Shown: positions 7,150 to 13,579 of the stretch, piece by piece
How the letters are laid out: every line of letters starts with the position of its first letter
Position numbering within the stretch: the first letter of the stretch is position 1
Source: Candidatus Iainarchaeum sp.
Lineage (GTDB): Archaea > Iainarchaeota > Iainarchaeia > JAGGVJ01
NCBI GenBank assembly: GCA_021158055.1
Contig: JAGGVJ010000023.1
Span: 1 to 30,050 of the forward strand
Reading direction: 5' to 3'
Length of the DNA: 30,050 bases
Notes under the pieces: model-generated
Database searches by the model: none
Seen by the model: the letters and a program-made list of their open reading frames with translations, nothing else
Told to the model about the DNA's origin: nothing
Position numbers and translations under genes: made by a program

Positions 7150-8754
7150 TCACACAAGCAAACCAACAATATAAACAAGCAAGCATGCCAACACTCCGCT
7201 CATGATGCCCACTAAAACAAACTCAACAACTTTCGTGCCCTTTGGCATGCCTGTGTATTTTGCTGTCATCTGCCAGCAGCTTTTCTTAAGGTTAAACGAC
7301 AAACTCAAACGCTTTTTAACCTGCTTAAACAAAACATCGACACCCAACAGCATCAAAACAGTCATCACTGCCGCCACAATAAATCCCAACAAGTTTGCAA
7401 ACAGATTGACATCATACATGCTGCCCCCGAAAACAGGGGCTATTGAAATAGCGAATAATATGACAAAAAGCACAAATGCAAAAAACACCACTGAAAACAC
7501 CGACAGCAGCACCAGCAACACAACTGGTGCAAAAAGCGAAAACAAAGCTGTTTTTTTAAGCGGCTGCTTCTTTCCCATTGCCCTAAAATATCCAAGCGAT
7601 GCCAAAAACCAACTCAAATAAACAATCAGCACTGCAAAAGGAAAAACCGGAACCGCGTTCACAATCGCAAGCGAGCGACCATAAACAGCCATATCGTCTT
7701 TTGAATCCTTCAGGTAAAGACGCAGATCCTTTGAATACAGCTCTGATTTCACTCCGGGCTGCGGCGGAACGTACTTCATATACATATCTTCATAGCCACC
7801 GTCATAATAGTTATTGAAAGCGTTCCACACAAAAAACCTGTTTTCAAGGTTTTTTGTTTCAAGAGAAGGGTCAATGTTTGAGGTCAGCGTGTTTTCAACA
7901 GGAATCTTTACTTTGATGCTCATATTTCTCGGCATTTCTTTCCAGTACTGTGTGGTTCCCGACGGAAAATAAAGCTTTTTTCCCGCAGAAGTGTTTGTGA
8001 GATGAGTGAACATCGCGTAAACACCCACAGAACTAACGCCAACCGGTTTTTTTATCGTGAAAACAACAACTGACTTGTCAAGATAATCTGAAAAATCCAT
8101 CTGCATCCCGGACACGCCGTAATACTCAAGCACTTCCCGCAAGGAATTTGAATCAAGCCCTTCAAAGACTTCTGCGTGACCGACATCGCCAAACAAGTAC
8201 TCTTCAGTCGGCCTGATGCCTTCCTTTGCATTAAGGGTGTCATATCCTGAAAAAGACTCCCTGCCAACGCTCTGGATTGCATAAAAAGGGAAAAAAACAG
8301 CTGAAAGCGGAGCAGTATACATCGTCAAAACATCTGCAGAAAGTTGGGGTGCAAAATCCTTTATCTTATTTTCGGAATCAACTGCTTCCCGGATTTCTTC
8401 TTCCCAAGAAGAAAACTTGTTATTGAAATCATCGCGGTTCATCTTTTCAAGATTCAGGTTAACCGGCTTTTCTTCAAAGGGAACAATCCAGACTACTTCG
8501 TCCCTTTCATACTCCGCGAAATCCAAAGTCACATACAGGTGAGTCATGTAATTGTCACCCATCAACTCAAGGTACCCGAGCTGTTCAAGCTCTGAAACAC
8601 TGGGCGGACCAGGATTATAAGGCATGATAGGTATGCCGTCAGCTGACACAAAAGGCATCAAAAAAGAACCAATCAACGAAAACAATACAAAAGCAAAAAA
8701 CAACCCCTTTGCATTGTGCCTTGAAAAACCGGAAAAACTTTTTTCAATATCCAA
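7150..8754 (-). CDS. Large membrane protein with N-terminal extracytoplasmic domain, function unknown
   Basis: This 534-residue protein has a signal-anchor or signal peptide at about 17-37, a ~325-residue extracytoplasmic region (about 40-365), and a C-terminal hydrophobic region with about five membrane spans (near 366-388, 403-440 as two, 450-474 and 508-533). The outer region includes a WIVPFEEKPVNLNLEKM segment and is rich in aromatic residues and short beta-like stretches. This loosely recalls DUF2330-type proteins, but I cannot confirm that. No catalytic motif is recognised. The start is TTG (8752-8754), supported by GGAGGG at 8761-8766 with six-base spacing; no ATG fits as well. It is a single gene between the C-rich repeats and its own upstream promoter near 8846. 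Confidence 0.75.
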   Translation of the reverse strand: MDIEKSFSGFSRHNAKGLFFAFVLFSLIGSFLMPFVSADGIPIMPYNPGPPSVSELEQLGYLELMGDNYMTHLYVTLDFAEYERDEVVWIVPFEEKPVNLNLEKMNRDDFNNKFSSWEEEIREAVDSENKIKDFAPQLSADVLTMYTAPLSAVFFPFYAIQSVGRESFSGYDTLNAKEGIRPTEEYLFGDVGHAEVFEGLDSNSLREVLEYYGVSGMQMDFSDYLDKSVVVFTIKKPVGVSSVGVYAMFTHLTNTSAGKKLYFPSGTTQYWKEMPRNMSIKVKIPVENTLTSNIDPSLETKNLENRFFVWNAFNNYYDGGYEDMYMKYVPPQPGVKSELYSKDLRLYLKDSKDDMAVYGRSLAIVNAVPVFPFAVLIVYLSWFLASLGYFRAMGKKQPLKKTALFSLFAPVVLLVLLSVFSVVFFAFVLFVILFAISIAPVFGGSMYDVNLFANLLGFIVAAVMTVLMLLGVDVLFKQVKKRLSLSFNLKKSCWQMTAKYTGMPKGTKVVEFVLVGIMSGVLACLLVYIVGLLV

Positions 8755-8937
8755 AATAAACCCTCCGCTAAAAACAATTATCTTAAAACAAAAATAATAA
8801 TCTAAAAAGAATTTTTTGTTTTTTTAAATTTACAAAGGTTTTGAACTTATATAAAGAATATGTTTTTGTATGGTCAAAAACCTACTAAAAACAACCAGAA
8901 CCGATAGCAAAACCATTCACAAACCCCCGGCCACCAA
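8755..8937 (-). promoter_or_regulatory. Promoter region of the membrane-protein gene
   Basis: CTTATATAAAG at 8846-8856 is a near-symmetric TATA box. Read on the minus strand it would start RNA near 8825 and give a ~70-base leader carrying the GGAGGG site. Read on the plus strand it points into rnhB antisense. The remainder of the gap is AT-rich with a C-rich patch near 8925. Confidence 0.5.
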
Positions 8938-9600
8938 CTAAAAAAGAGTCTGCTGCCCAAATGCATGCGGCTTTTTTTTGTACTTGTCAAGGGTTTTCCA
9001 GGCGCTTCGCATAAAGTGAGGGATTGACTCGTTTTTTGAAAAATAGTCTTCTATAAACGCTTTTGTTTTCGGGTCAGAAGGGTATCCTGAACCAAAATCA
9101 CCCAACTCTTCTCTTAAAACTTCAATTGTAGAATCACGGGTCACTTTTGCAAGAATCGACGCCGCACCCACAATCGGGTAATTCACATCTGCCTTGTGCT
9201 CGCTCACAATATCAACTTTCGGGTTGTCAAGATATTTTCGAATCCTCCTTGCAAACCTCGGCGCTTCAGTGTCAGGGGAATCAACATAAATCCTGCCGAA
9301 CCGCGAATCAATTGCATTGATCGCTTCCGCGATTTTCATTGCCTCGATCTCGTTCAGACTGTGCTCTTGCATCAGCAAGTCAAGTTCAGACGGAGAAACG
9401 CTTATGATTGCGGATTCAAAAAGTTCCGCAATCAACCAGTCATGAAGCTTTTTTCTTTTCTTCGGGGCAATCAGCTTTGAGTCGCGAATCTCCATTTCCA
9501 AAAGCTTTTGCTCATCTTCATCATCAAGAACCGCAACAGCAAGAACCATCGGCCCTATCACAGGACCTCTTCCCGCTTCATCAACTCCGGCAATTATCAT
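8938..9600 (-). CDS. rnhB: Ribonuclease HII with C-terminal PIP box
   Basis: RNase HII cleaves RNA in RNA-DNA hybrids and single ribonucleotides in DNA. The 220-residue protein shows VDEAGRG at 6-12 with metal ligands D7 and E8, RDSKL at 39-43, YVDSPD with D107, HKAD with D138, VGAASILAKVTRD at 144-156, and SGYPSDPKT at 171-179. The final residues GQQTLF (215-220) form a PCNA-interacting peptide, as known for archaeal RNase HII, which tethers the enzyme to the sliding clamp. It diverges from the MscS gene with a TATA (TTATATAAAA, 9641-9650 on the minus strand) about 45 bases before its ATG. Family and start are secure. Confidence 0.96.
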   Translation of the reverse strand: MIIAGVDEAGRGPVIGPMVLAVAVLDDEDEQKLLEMEIRDSKLIAPKKRKKLHDWLIAELFESAIISVSPSELDLLMQEHSLNEIEAMKIAEAINAIDSRFGRIYVDSPDTEAPRFARRIRKYLDNPKVDIVSEHKADVNYPIVGAASILAKVTRDSTIEVLREELGDFGSGYPSDPKTKAFIEDYFSKNESIPHFMRSAWKTLDKYKKKPHAFGQQTLF

Positions 9601-9748
9601 AACAACACATCAATTCAAAAAACTTAAAAACATAAGGGCATTTTATATAATGTCTAAGTTCAAACATGTTAAATAATGTCTGGCCTGTAAGAATCTATAA
9701 AAACACGCCTGAAACATACAAAAAACAAAAAATCCTGAGGGACCCCAA
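9601..9748. promoter_or_regulatory. Divergent promoters of rnhB and the small MscS gene
   Basis: On the minus strand TTATATAAAA (9641-9650) serves rnhB. On the plus strand TCTATAAAAA (9694-9703) is followed by GAGGGA (9737-9742), an SD six bases before ATG 9749. The word TAATGTCT occurs twice between the two TATA boxes (near 9648 and 9673). Confidence 0.5.
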
Positions 9749-10288
9749 ATGATTGAAGAAATCACAAACACCGCGGAACTATTACTGACCACGTTAAACA
9801 ATTTCATTGCAGCCAACTTGTTTCAATGGGGAATTGCACTCATAACACTCATAATCGGGTTTTTTGCCATAAAAATCGTAAGAGCTTACGTGAAAAGGTT
9901 TTTCGACAACGTAAACCTTGACAAAACACTTGAGGTATTTATTCAAAAACTCATAAGAGTCTTTTTGTGGATAATACTTGTAATAATTGTTTTGAGCAAC
10001 CTGGGATTTGACGTAACCGGTTTCATTGCAGGGCTTGGAATACTGGGCTTTATTGTCGGCTTTGCAACAAAAGACGTGCTTTCAAACCTTGCAGCCGGCA
10101 TGTTCCTGCTTTTAAACAGGCCTTTTAAAGTGGGGGACGAGATAAAGGCAGCAAAAATAGAGGGAAAAGTCAAAGCAATCGGAACATCAGCATGCATACT
10201 TATCACTGAAAAAAACGAGTACATAACCATACCAAACTCAAAAATATGGGGCGGTCCGATAACAAACCTTTCCCGCCTGAAAAAATAA
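9749..10288 (+). CDS. Minimal MscS-family mechanosensitive channel
   Basis: This 179-residue inner-membrane channel protein has three predicted spans: about 26-46, 66-86 and the pore helix region about 88-122. The pore region (GLGILGFIVGFATKDVLSNLAAG) keeps the Gly/Ala-rich TM3 packing of MscS. It is followed by the beta-domain signature NRPFKVGDEI and a compact beta domain ending at IPNSKIWGGPITNLSR. The usual C-terminal alpha/beta cage domain is absent, so the protein is far shorter than E. coli MscS (286 residues). Such short forms occur in archaea and should gate on membrane tension. The longer MscS at 16044-17114 has the C-terminal domain. GAGGGA precedes the ATG. Family call firm; conductance properties unknown. 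Confidence 0.85.
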   Translation: MIEEITNTAELLLTTLNNFIAANLFQWGIALITLIIGFFAIKIVRAYVKRFFDNVNLDKTLEVFIQKLIRVFLWIILVIIVLSNLGFDVTGFIAGLGILGFIVGFATKDVLSNLAAGMFLLLNRPFKVGDEIKAAKIEGKVKAIGTSACILITEKNEYITIPNSKIWGGPITNLSRLKK

Positions 10289-10445
10289 AGATTTATAAGC
10301 AGTCAAAGCGATATATCATATCCACTAAAACAACAATATTAGTAATAACACATTAACACAAACTGCAACAATAACACCCGGCAACCGCAAAACCAATTTG
10401 CTGCTTGATAACAAATTATTTTAATCAATCTTATAAGGTGATTTA

Positions 10446-10703
10446 ATGGAAGGAATAATAAAAAACTACAGGCAAGGCGTCCACACCCAGCACACAAACC
10501 AATTCGTGGTAGAAATCAACGAGTCAAAAACAAAAGAACAGGCATCAAAATTCATCGGGAAAAAAACTGTTTGGACAACCGGTTCAGGAAAAGAAATCAA
10601 AGGAAAAATCACTCAAACCCACGGAAACAAAGGAGCAGTGCGCGTAAGGTTTGAAAAAGGACTACCGGGACAGGCAATCGGGGCAAAAATCAAAATACTT
10701 TAA
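10446..10703 (+). CDS. rpl35ae: Large ribosomal subunit protein L35Ae (eL33)
   Basis: This 85-residue basic protein of the large ribosomal subunit occurs in eukaryotes and some archaea. It carries the family landmarks GIIKNYRQGVHTQHTNQFVVEI at the N-terminus, AxxFIGKKTVW in the middle, and the conserved GKITQTHGNKGAVRVRFEKGLPGQAIG with the terminal KIKIL. Length is as expected for archaeal members. The start is well placed: GGTGAT at 10437-10442 lies just before the ATG, the same SD type as trm1. A TATA-like GATTTATAAG near 10290 starts the ~150-base gap behind the MscS gene, so transcription probably begins there. It is followed closely by trm1. Confidence 0.93.
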   Translation: MEGIIKNYRQGVHTQHTNQFVVEINESKTKEQASKFIGKKTVWTTGSGKEIKGKITQTHGNKGAVRVRFEKGLPGQAIGAKIKIL

Positions 10704-10770
10704 CTGAAATGCTGATTTCAACACCGAGTTTATACCAAACAAACTCAAAAACAACCATTAAACAAATCCG

Positions 10771-10776
10771 GGTGAC
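10771..10776 (+). promoter_or_regulatory. Shine-Dalgarno GGTGAC for the trm1 TTG start
   Basis: GGTGAC lies immediately upstream, with five bases between GGTG and TTG 10780. No ATG occurs in frame before the conserved N-terminal region, so this site decides the start. Confidence 0.65.
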
Positions 10777-10779
10777 AGG

Positions 10780-11961
10780 TTGTCAAAAACAGACCCAGTA
10801 ACCAGACAAATCACGGAGGGAACAACAAAACTCATTGTTCCCGATGAAACCCACTATTTTTCAAAAGAAATCAAAGAAAAAAGCACATACGTTCCCTCAA
10901 CCCTGCCTGTTTTTTTCAACAAAATGATGGTGCTGTCCCGTGACATAACCGTTGTCTTTGCAAAACACGCGAAAAAAAAACTCAAAAAACTAAGGGTCAT
11001 TGACCCGTTTTGCGCAACAGGGGCAAGAGGGATCAGAATAGCAAACGAAGCAAAAGCAGACCGCCTCATACTAAGCGACTTTGACGAAACCGCGTGCTTT
11101 CTTGCGGAAAAAAATGCAAAACTAAACAGCCTTGAAAACACTGAAATCTTAAACCAGGATGCAAACACAATCCTTTGCCAGGCAAAAACAATAAACTTCG
11201 TGGAACTTGACCCTTTCGGCTCTCCGGCTCCTTTTCTTGACTCTGCCGTAAGAAGCATCAAAAAAGGAATCCTGTCACTGAGCTCAACTGACCTGGCAGC
11301 GCTCGCCGGAACATACCCGGACGTTGCACTCCGAAAATACGGCTTGCGGCCCTTTAAATCAGATTTTTCAAAAGAACTTGCAATGAGAATACTTGCGACA
11401 ACAATCATCCGGACTGCCGCAAGACACGACCGGACAGTTCAATTCGAACTCTGCTTTTACGACACACACCACCTCAAAATGTTTTGCTTCATAAAACACG
11501 GAAAAGAAAAAACCACAAAAATGATCCAGTCACTTGCATACATGAACTTTTGCCAAAAATGCCTTCACAGGTTCGAGTCAAAAGAAAAGCAGGCAACATG
11601 CCCGCACTGCAAAAACAAGATTTTTAGCTGCGGACCCATTTTCACAGGAAACACAAGCAACAAGGAAACTGTTTTGGACTGCCTGAAGACAGCGGAAAAT
11701 TCAGAATTAAGCGCAAAGAAAAAAGCGCTCAAAACACTGACTTTAATTGCAGGCGAACTTGAAAGACCTTTTTACTTTGACATCCACAAGGTTTGCGACC
11801 ACTTCAACATCCCCTGCATTTCAACAAAAGCAATGATCGACGGGCTTGAAAAAAAAGGATTCAAGGCAACGCGCACTCACTTCTCAGCAACTGCAGTGAA
11901 AACAAATGCAAGTATTGATGTTGTGGAATCAGTTATTCTAAAAACTATCAAAAATCAATAA
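10780..11961 (+). CDS. trm1: tRNA (guanine26-N2)-dimethyltransferase Trm1
   Basis: Trm1 uses S-adenosylmethionine to dimethylate G26 of tRNA. The 393-residue protein opens with ITEGTTKL, typical of the family, and has the SAM-binding motif DPFCATGARG (75-84), LSDFDETA (98-105) and the catalytic DPFG (144-147). Two CxxC knuckles, C258/C261 and C274/C277, form the zinc ribbon, followed by the CGPIFTG family motif (284-290). Length is usual for archaeal Trm1. It starts at TTG with a GGTGAC SD, as judged above. It follows L35Ae on the same strand by 76 bases and likely shares its transcript, a translation-related pair. The stop lies two bases from the end of the convergent AT-rich winged-helix gene. 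Confidence 0.95.
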   Translation: MSKTDPVTRQITEGTTKLIVPDETHYFSKEIKEKSTYVPSTLPVFFNKMMVLSRDITVVFAKHAKKKLKKLRVIDPFCATGARGIRIANEAKADRLILSDFDETACFLAEKNAKLNSLENTEILNQDANTILCQAKTINFVELDPFGSPAPFLDSAVRSIKKGILSLSSTDLAALAGTYPDVALRKYGLRPFKSDFSKELAMRILATTIIRTAARHDRTVQFELCFYDTHHLKMFCFIKHGKEKTTKMIQSLAYMNFCQKCLHRFESKEKQATCPHCKNKIFSCGPIFTGNTSNKETVLDCLKTAENSELSAKKKALKTLTLIAGELERPFYFDIHKVCDHFNIPCISTKAMIDGLEKKGFKATRTHFSATAVKTNASIDVVESVILKTIKNQ

Positions 11962-11963
11962 TC

Positions 11964-12248
11964 TTATTTTTCTATAAAACACAAAATTTCTCCTTTAAAT
12001 TCAGGGTTAAGAGAATAACGTTTACCGCCAACATTGCTATGATGTGCTAAAACAACACCAATTCTAACTAATTCTTTTAAAACATTTTTAACATTCAATT
12101 TTTTATCAGTTTTAAACTTTCTATTTTTAAAAAGATGGTCATCAATAATTAGACGCCTGCCCCAATAGCCTTGTCTTGCCATTTTTTTAAAAACCCAAGC
12201 AACAATAATTTTTTCATCATTGTTTTCAAAAGTTTTATTGATAATCAT
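11964..12248 (-). CDS. Small winged-helix-like protein in an AT-rich insert
   Basis: This is a 94-residue protein of unknown role. The middle and C-terminal part (NVKNVLKELVRIGVVLAHHSNVGGKRYSLNPEFKGEI) looks like the recognition helix and wing of a winged-helix DNA-binding domain, with a GKRYSLN beta-wing. The N-terminal half (TFENNDEKIIVAWVFKKMARQGYWGRRLI) would supply the first helices. A TATA box (GTATTTAAAAG read on the plus strand at 12272-12282) sits ~29 bases before the ATG, implying a leaderless message. The base composition is clearly more AT-rich than trm1, whose stop is only two bases away, which suggests later acquisition. It could be a regulator or part of a small two-gene module with the divergent gene at 12445. 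Confidence 0.6.
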   Translation of the reverse strand: MIINKTFENNDEKIIVAWVFKKMARQGYWGRRLIIDDHLFKNRKFKTDKKLNVKNVLKELVRIGVVLAHHSNVGGKRYSLNPEFKGEILCFIEK

Positions 12249-12271
12249 TAAACCATTAAGCAGCAGACCGG

Positions 12272-12282
12272 GTATTTAAAAG
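12272..12282 (-). promoter_or_regulatory. TATA box for the 94-residue winged-helix gene
   Basis: CTTTTAAATAC on the minus strand, centred about 29 bases upstream of the ATG at 12248. No SD is visible, so the transcript is probably leaderless. Confidence 0.5.
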
Positions 12283-12346
12283 TATTGTCCAATATTAATA
12301 CACCAATCATTCAATTAGTGCACATTTAATATTAAAAAAGAATACA

Positions 12347-12371
12347 TTTAAATATGCACATATGTGCATAT
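12347..12371 (+). promoter_or_regulatory. TATA box overlapping a perfect 20-bp palindromic operator
   Basis: TTTAAATA (12347-12354) is the likely TATA box of the 12445 gene. Its last three bases begin a perfect 20-bp inverted repeat (12352-12371; half-site ATATGCACAT). The related word GTGCACAT occurs about 30 bases upstream (near 12318). A dimeric repressor bound here would cover the core promoter. The winged-helix protein encoded just downstream is the obvious candidate, by inference. Confidence 0.7.
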
Positions 12372-12444
12372 ACATATACACACATAGTATAAACCATTAT
12401 AATATAAAATTAAAGAAAACAAGTCAAAAAACAAAGGCAAGCAC

Positions 12445-12780
12445 ATGGACAAATCAATTTTCTTAACAATAATGGGCGAGTCGCCTCAGTTAAAAGTGAT
12501 TGACTTTTTAATTGAAAACAGTATTTTTGATTATTCAAAATCAGAAATTTCAAAAGGAGCAAGCATATCCAGAAACACTTTAAATAACATATGGGATCAG
12601 CTAGTTTTTTCCGACATAATCACAAAAACAAGAACTGTAGGAAGAGCAACGTTATATAAGTTGAACACCAAAAACCCCGTTGTTAAAAAATTTATTCAAC
12701 TCGACCAAACACTGACCAGAGAATATGCTGAAAAACTGTCTCAAACCAAAACAGCCATAACACAACCAGTTAAAAACTAA
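12445..12780 (+). CDS. Winged-helix transcriptional regulator
   Basis: This 111-residue DNA-binding protein has a winged helix-turn-helix with order helix (PQLKVIDFLIEN), HTH (KSEISKGASISRNTLNNIWDQLVFSDIIT) and wing (RTVGRATLYKLNTKNPVV). A C-terminal helix (KFIQLDQTLTREYAEKL) could support dimerisation. This is the common archaeal ArsR/MarR-like single-domain layout; there is no ligand-binding or metal-binding Cys set. The message has a ~65-base leader downstream of the palindrome at 12352, suggesting autoregulation. The gene lies in the AT-rich patch with the divergent 94-residue gene, and only 48 bases before the HD nucleotidase gene, which it might also control. Confidence 0.75.
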   Translation: MDKSIFLTIMGESPQLKVIDFLIENSIFDYSKSEISKGASISRNTLNNIWDQLVFSDIITKTRTVGRATLYKLNTKNPVVKKFIQLDQTLTREYAEKLSQTKTAITQPVKN

Positions 12781-12828
12781 AAAAATAAACAAAAAAAGTT
12801 ATTTAACCTCACAAGCACTATTTATACC

Positions 12829-12864
12829 ATGGAAAAAAAACACAAAATGGAAAAAAAACACAAA
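12829..12864 (+). repeat. 18-bp tandem duplication containing the start codon
   Basis: ATGGAAAAAAAACACAAA is present twice in succession, followed by a diverged third unit beginning ATGGAAATAAAA. It multiplies the start codon in frame and adds two MEKKHK units to the protein. Confidence 0.9.
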
Positions 12865-13488
12865 ATGGAAATAAAAAGCCAAAACCCGATAAACCACCTG
12901 GATCCTGAAAACACGCACGACATAATTGAATTTTACTTTGAAATCAACCACCTGAAACAACTGTTCAGACAAGGGTGGCTCAGGAACGTACCAAAAGACC
13001 AATGCGAGAGCGTTGCAGACCACTCATTCGGAACTGCTTTGCTTGCAATGGTTATCGGAAACGAGCATTTCCCGCAAATAGACATGTCAAAAGCAGTGCA
13101 GATTGCTTTAATTCACGACCTTGGAGAAGTTTACGCGGGAGACCACACTCCGTATCACAACATCAGCCAGGAAGAAAAAAGCAGGCTTGAAAGAGAATCA
13201 ATAAAAAAACTTTTTTTGAAGCTTCCAAAAGGCAAAAAATACATTGAACTATGGGAAGAATTCGAATCAGGCACAACAAACGAAGCAAAATTTGCAAAGC
13301 AAATAGACAAACTTGAAATGGCACTGCAGGCAAGCGTTTACGAACACCGTGGTTATAAAAACATGCAGGAATTCTTTGACGACGCAAAAGAAAAGATAAC
13401 CGACAAAAAACTGCTTGAAATATTCAAAGAAATCGAACCCATACGGAACAACAAGAATCAAACCAAGCCACGTAACAAAATTGACTGA
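12829..13488 (+). CDS. HD-domain 5'-nucleotidase, YfbR/HDDC2-like
   Basis: This 219-residue cytoplasmic metal phosphohydrolase of the HDDC2/YfbR type probably dephosphorylates deoxynucleoside monophosphates. It has the family signature GWLRNVP (49-55), H65 in VADHS, H96-D97 in LIHDLGEVYAGD, E100, and D160 in QIDKLEMALQA. The N-terminus is odd: an 18-base unit starting with ATG is duplicated (12829-12846, 12847-12864), followed by a third, diverged ATG unit, giving MEKKHKMEKKHKMEIK and three possible starts. A TATA-like GTTATTTAAC (12798-12807) is ~26 bases before the first ATG, so a leaderless start at 12829 is favoured. Confidence 0.87.
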   Translation: MEKKHKMEKKHKMEIKSQNPINHLDPENTHDIIEFYFEINHLKQLFRQGWLRNVPKDQCESVADHSFGTALLAMVIGNEHFPQIDMSKAVQIALIHDLGEVYAGDHTPYHNISQEEKSRLERESIKKLFLKLPKGKKYIELWEEFESGTTNEAKFAKQIDKLEMALQASVYEHRGYKNMQEFFDDAKEKITDKKLLEIFKEIEPIRNNKNQTKPRNKID

Positions 13489-13531
13489 CATGCTCTTTCA
13501 CCCCCATAAAAATGCAAATATGAAACACCCA

Positions 13532-13560
13532 TCATTTTTATATAAGGTCATTTTTATATA
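13532..13560 (+). promoter_or_regulatory. Duplicated TATA element upstream of the KamA-like gene
   Basis: TCATTTTTATATA occurs at 13532-13544 and again at 13548-13560, 16 bases apart. The second TATA lies ~25 bases before ATG 13580, giving an essentially leaderless message. The first would give a leader of ~15 bases. No SD is seen. Confidence 0.65.
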
Positions 13561-13579
13561 ACGCGTCCCAAATTATAAT

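Noticed and set aside
10854-11408. 184-codon antisense open frame opposite trm1
   Set aside because: The plus strand encodes all Trm1 motifs here; the antisense product has no recognisable domain.
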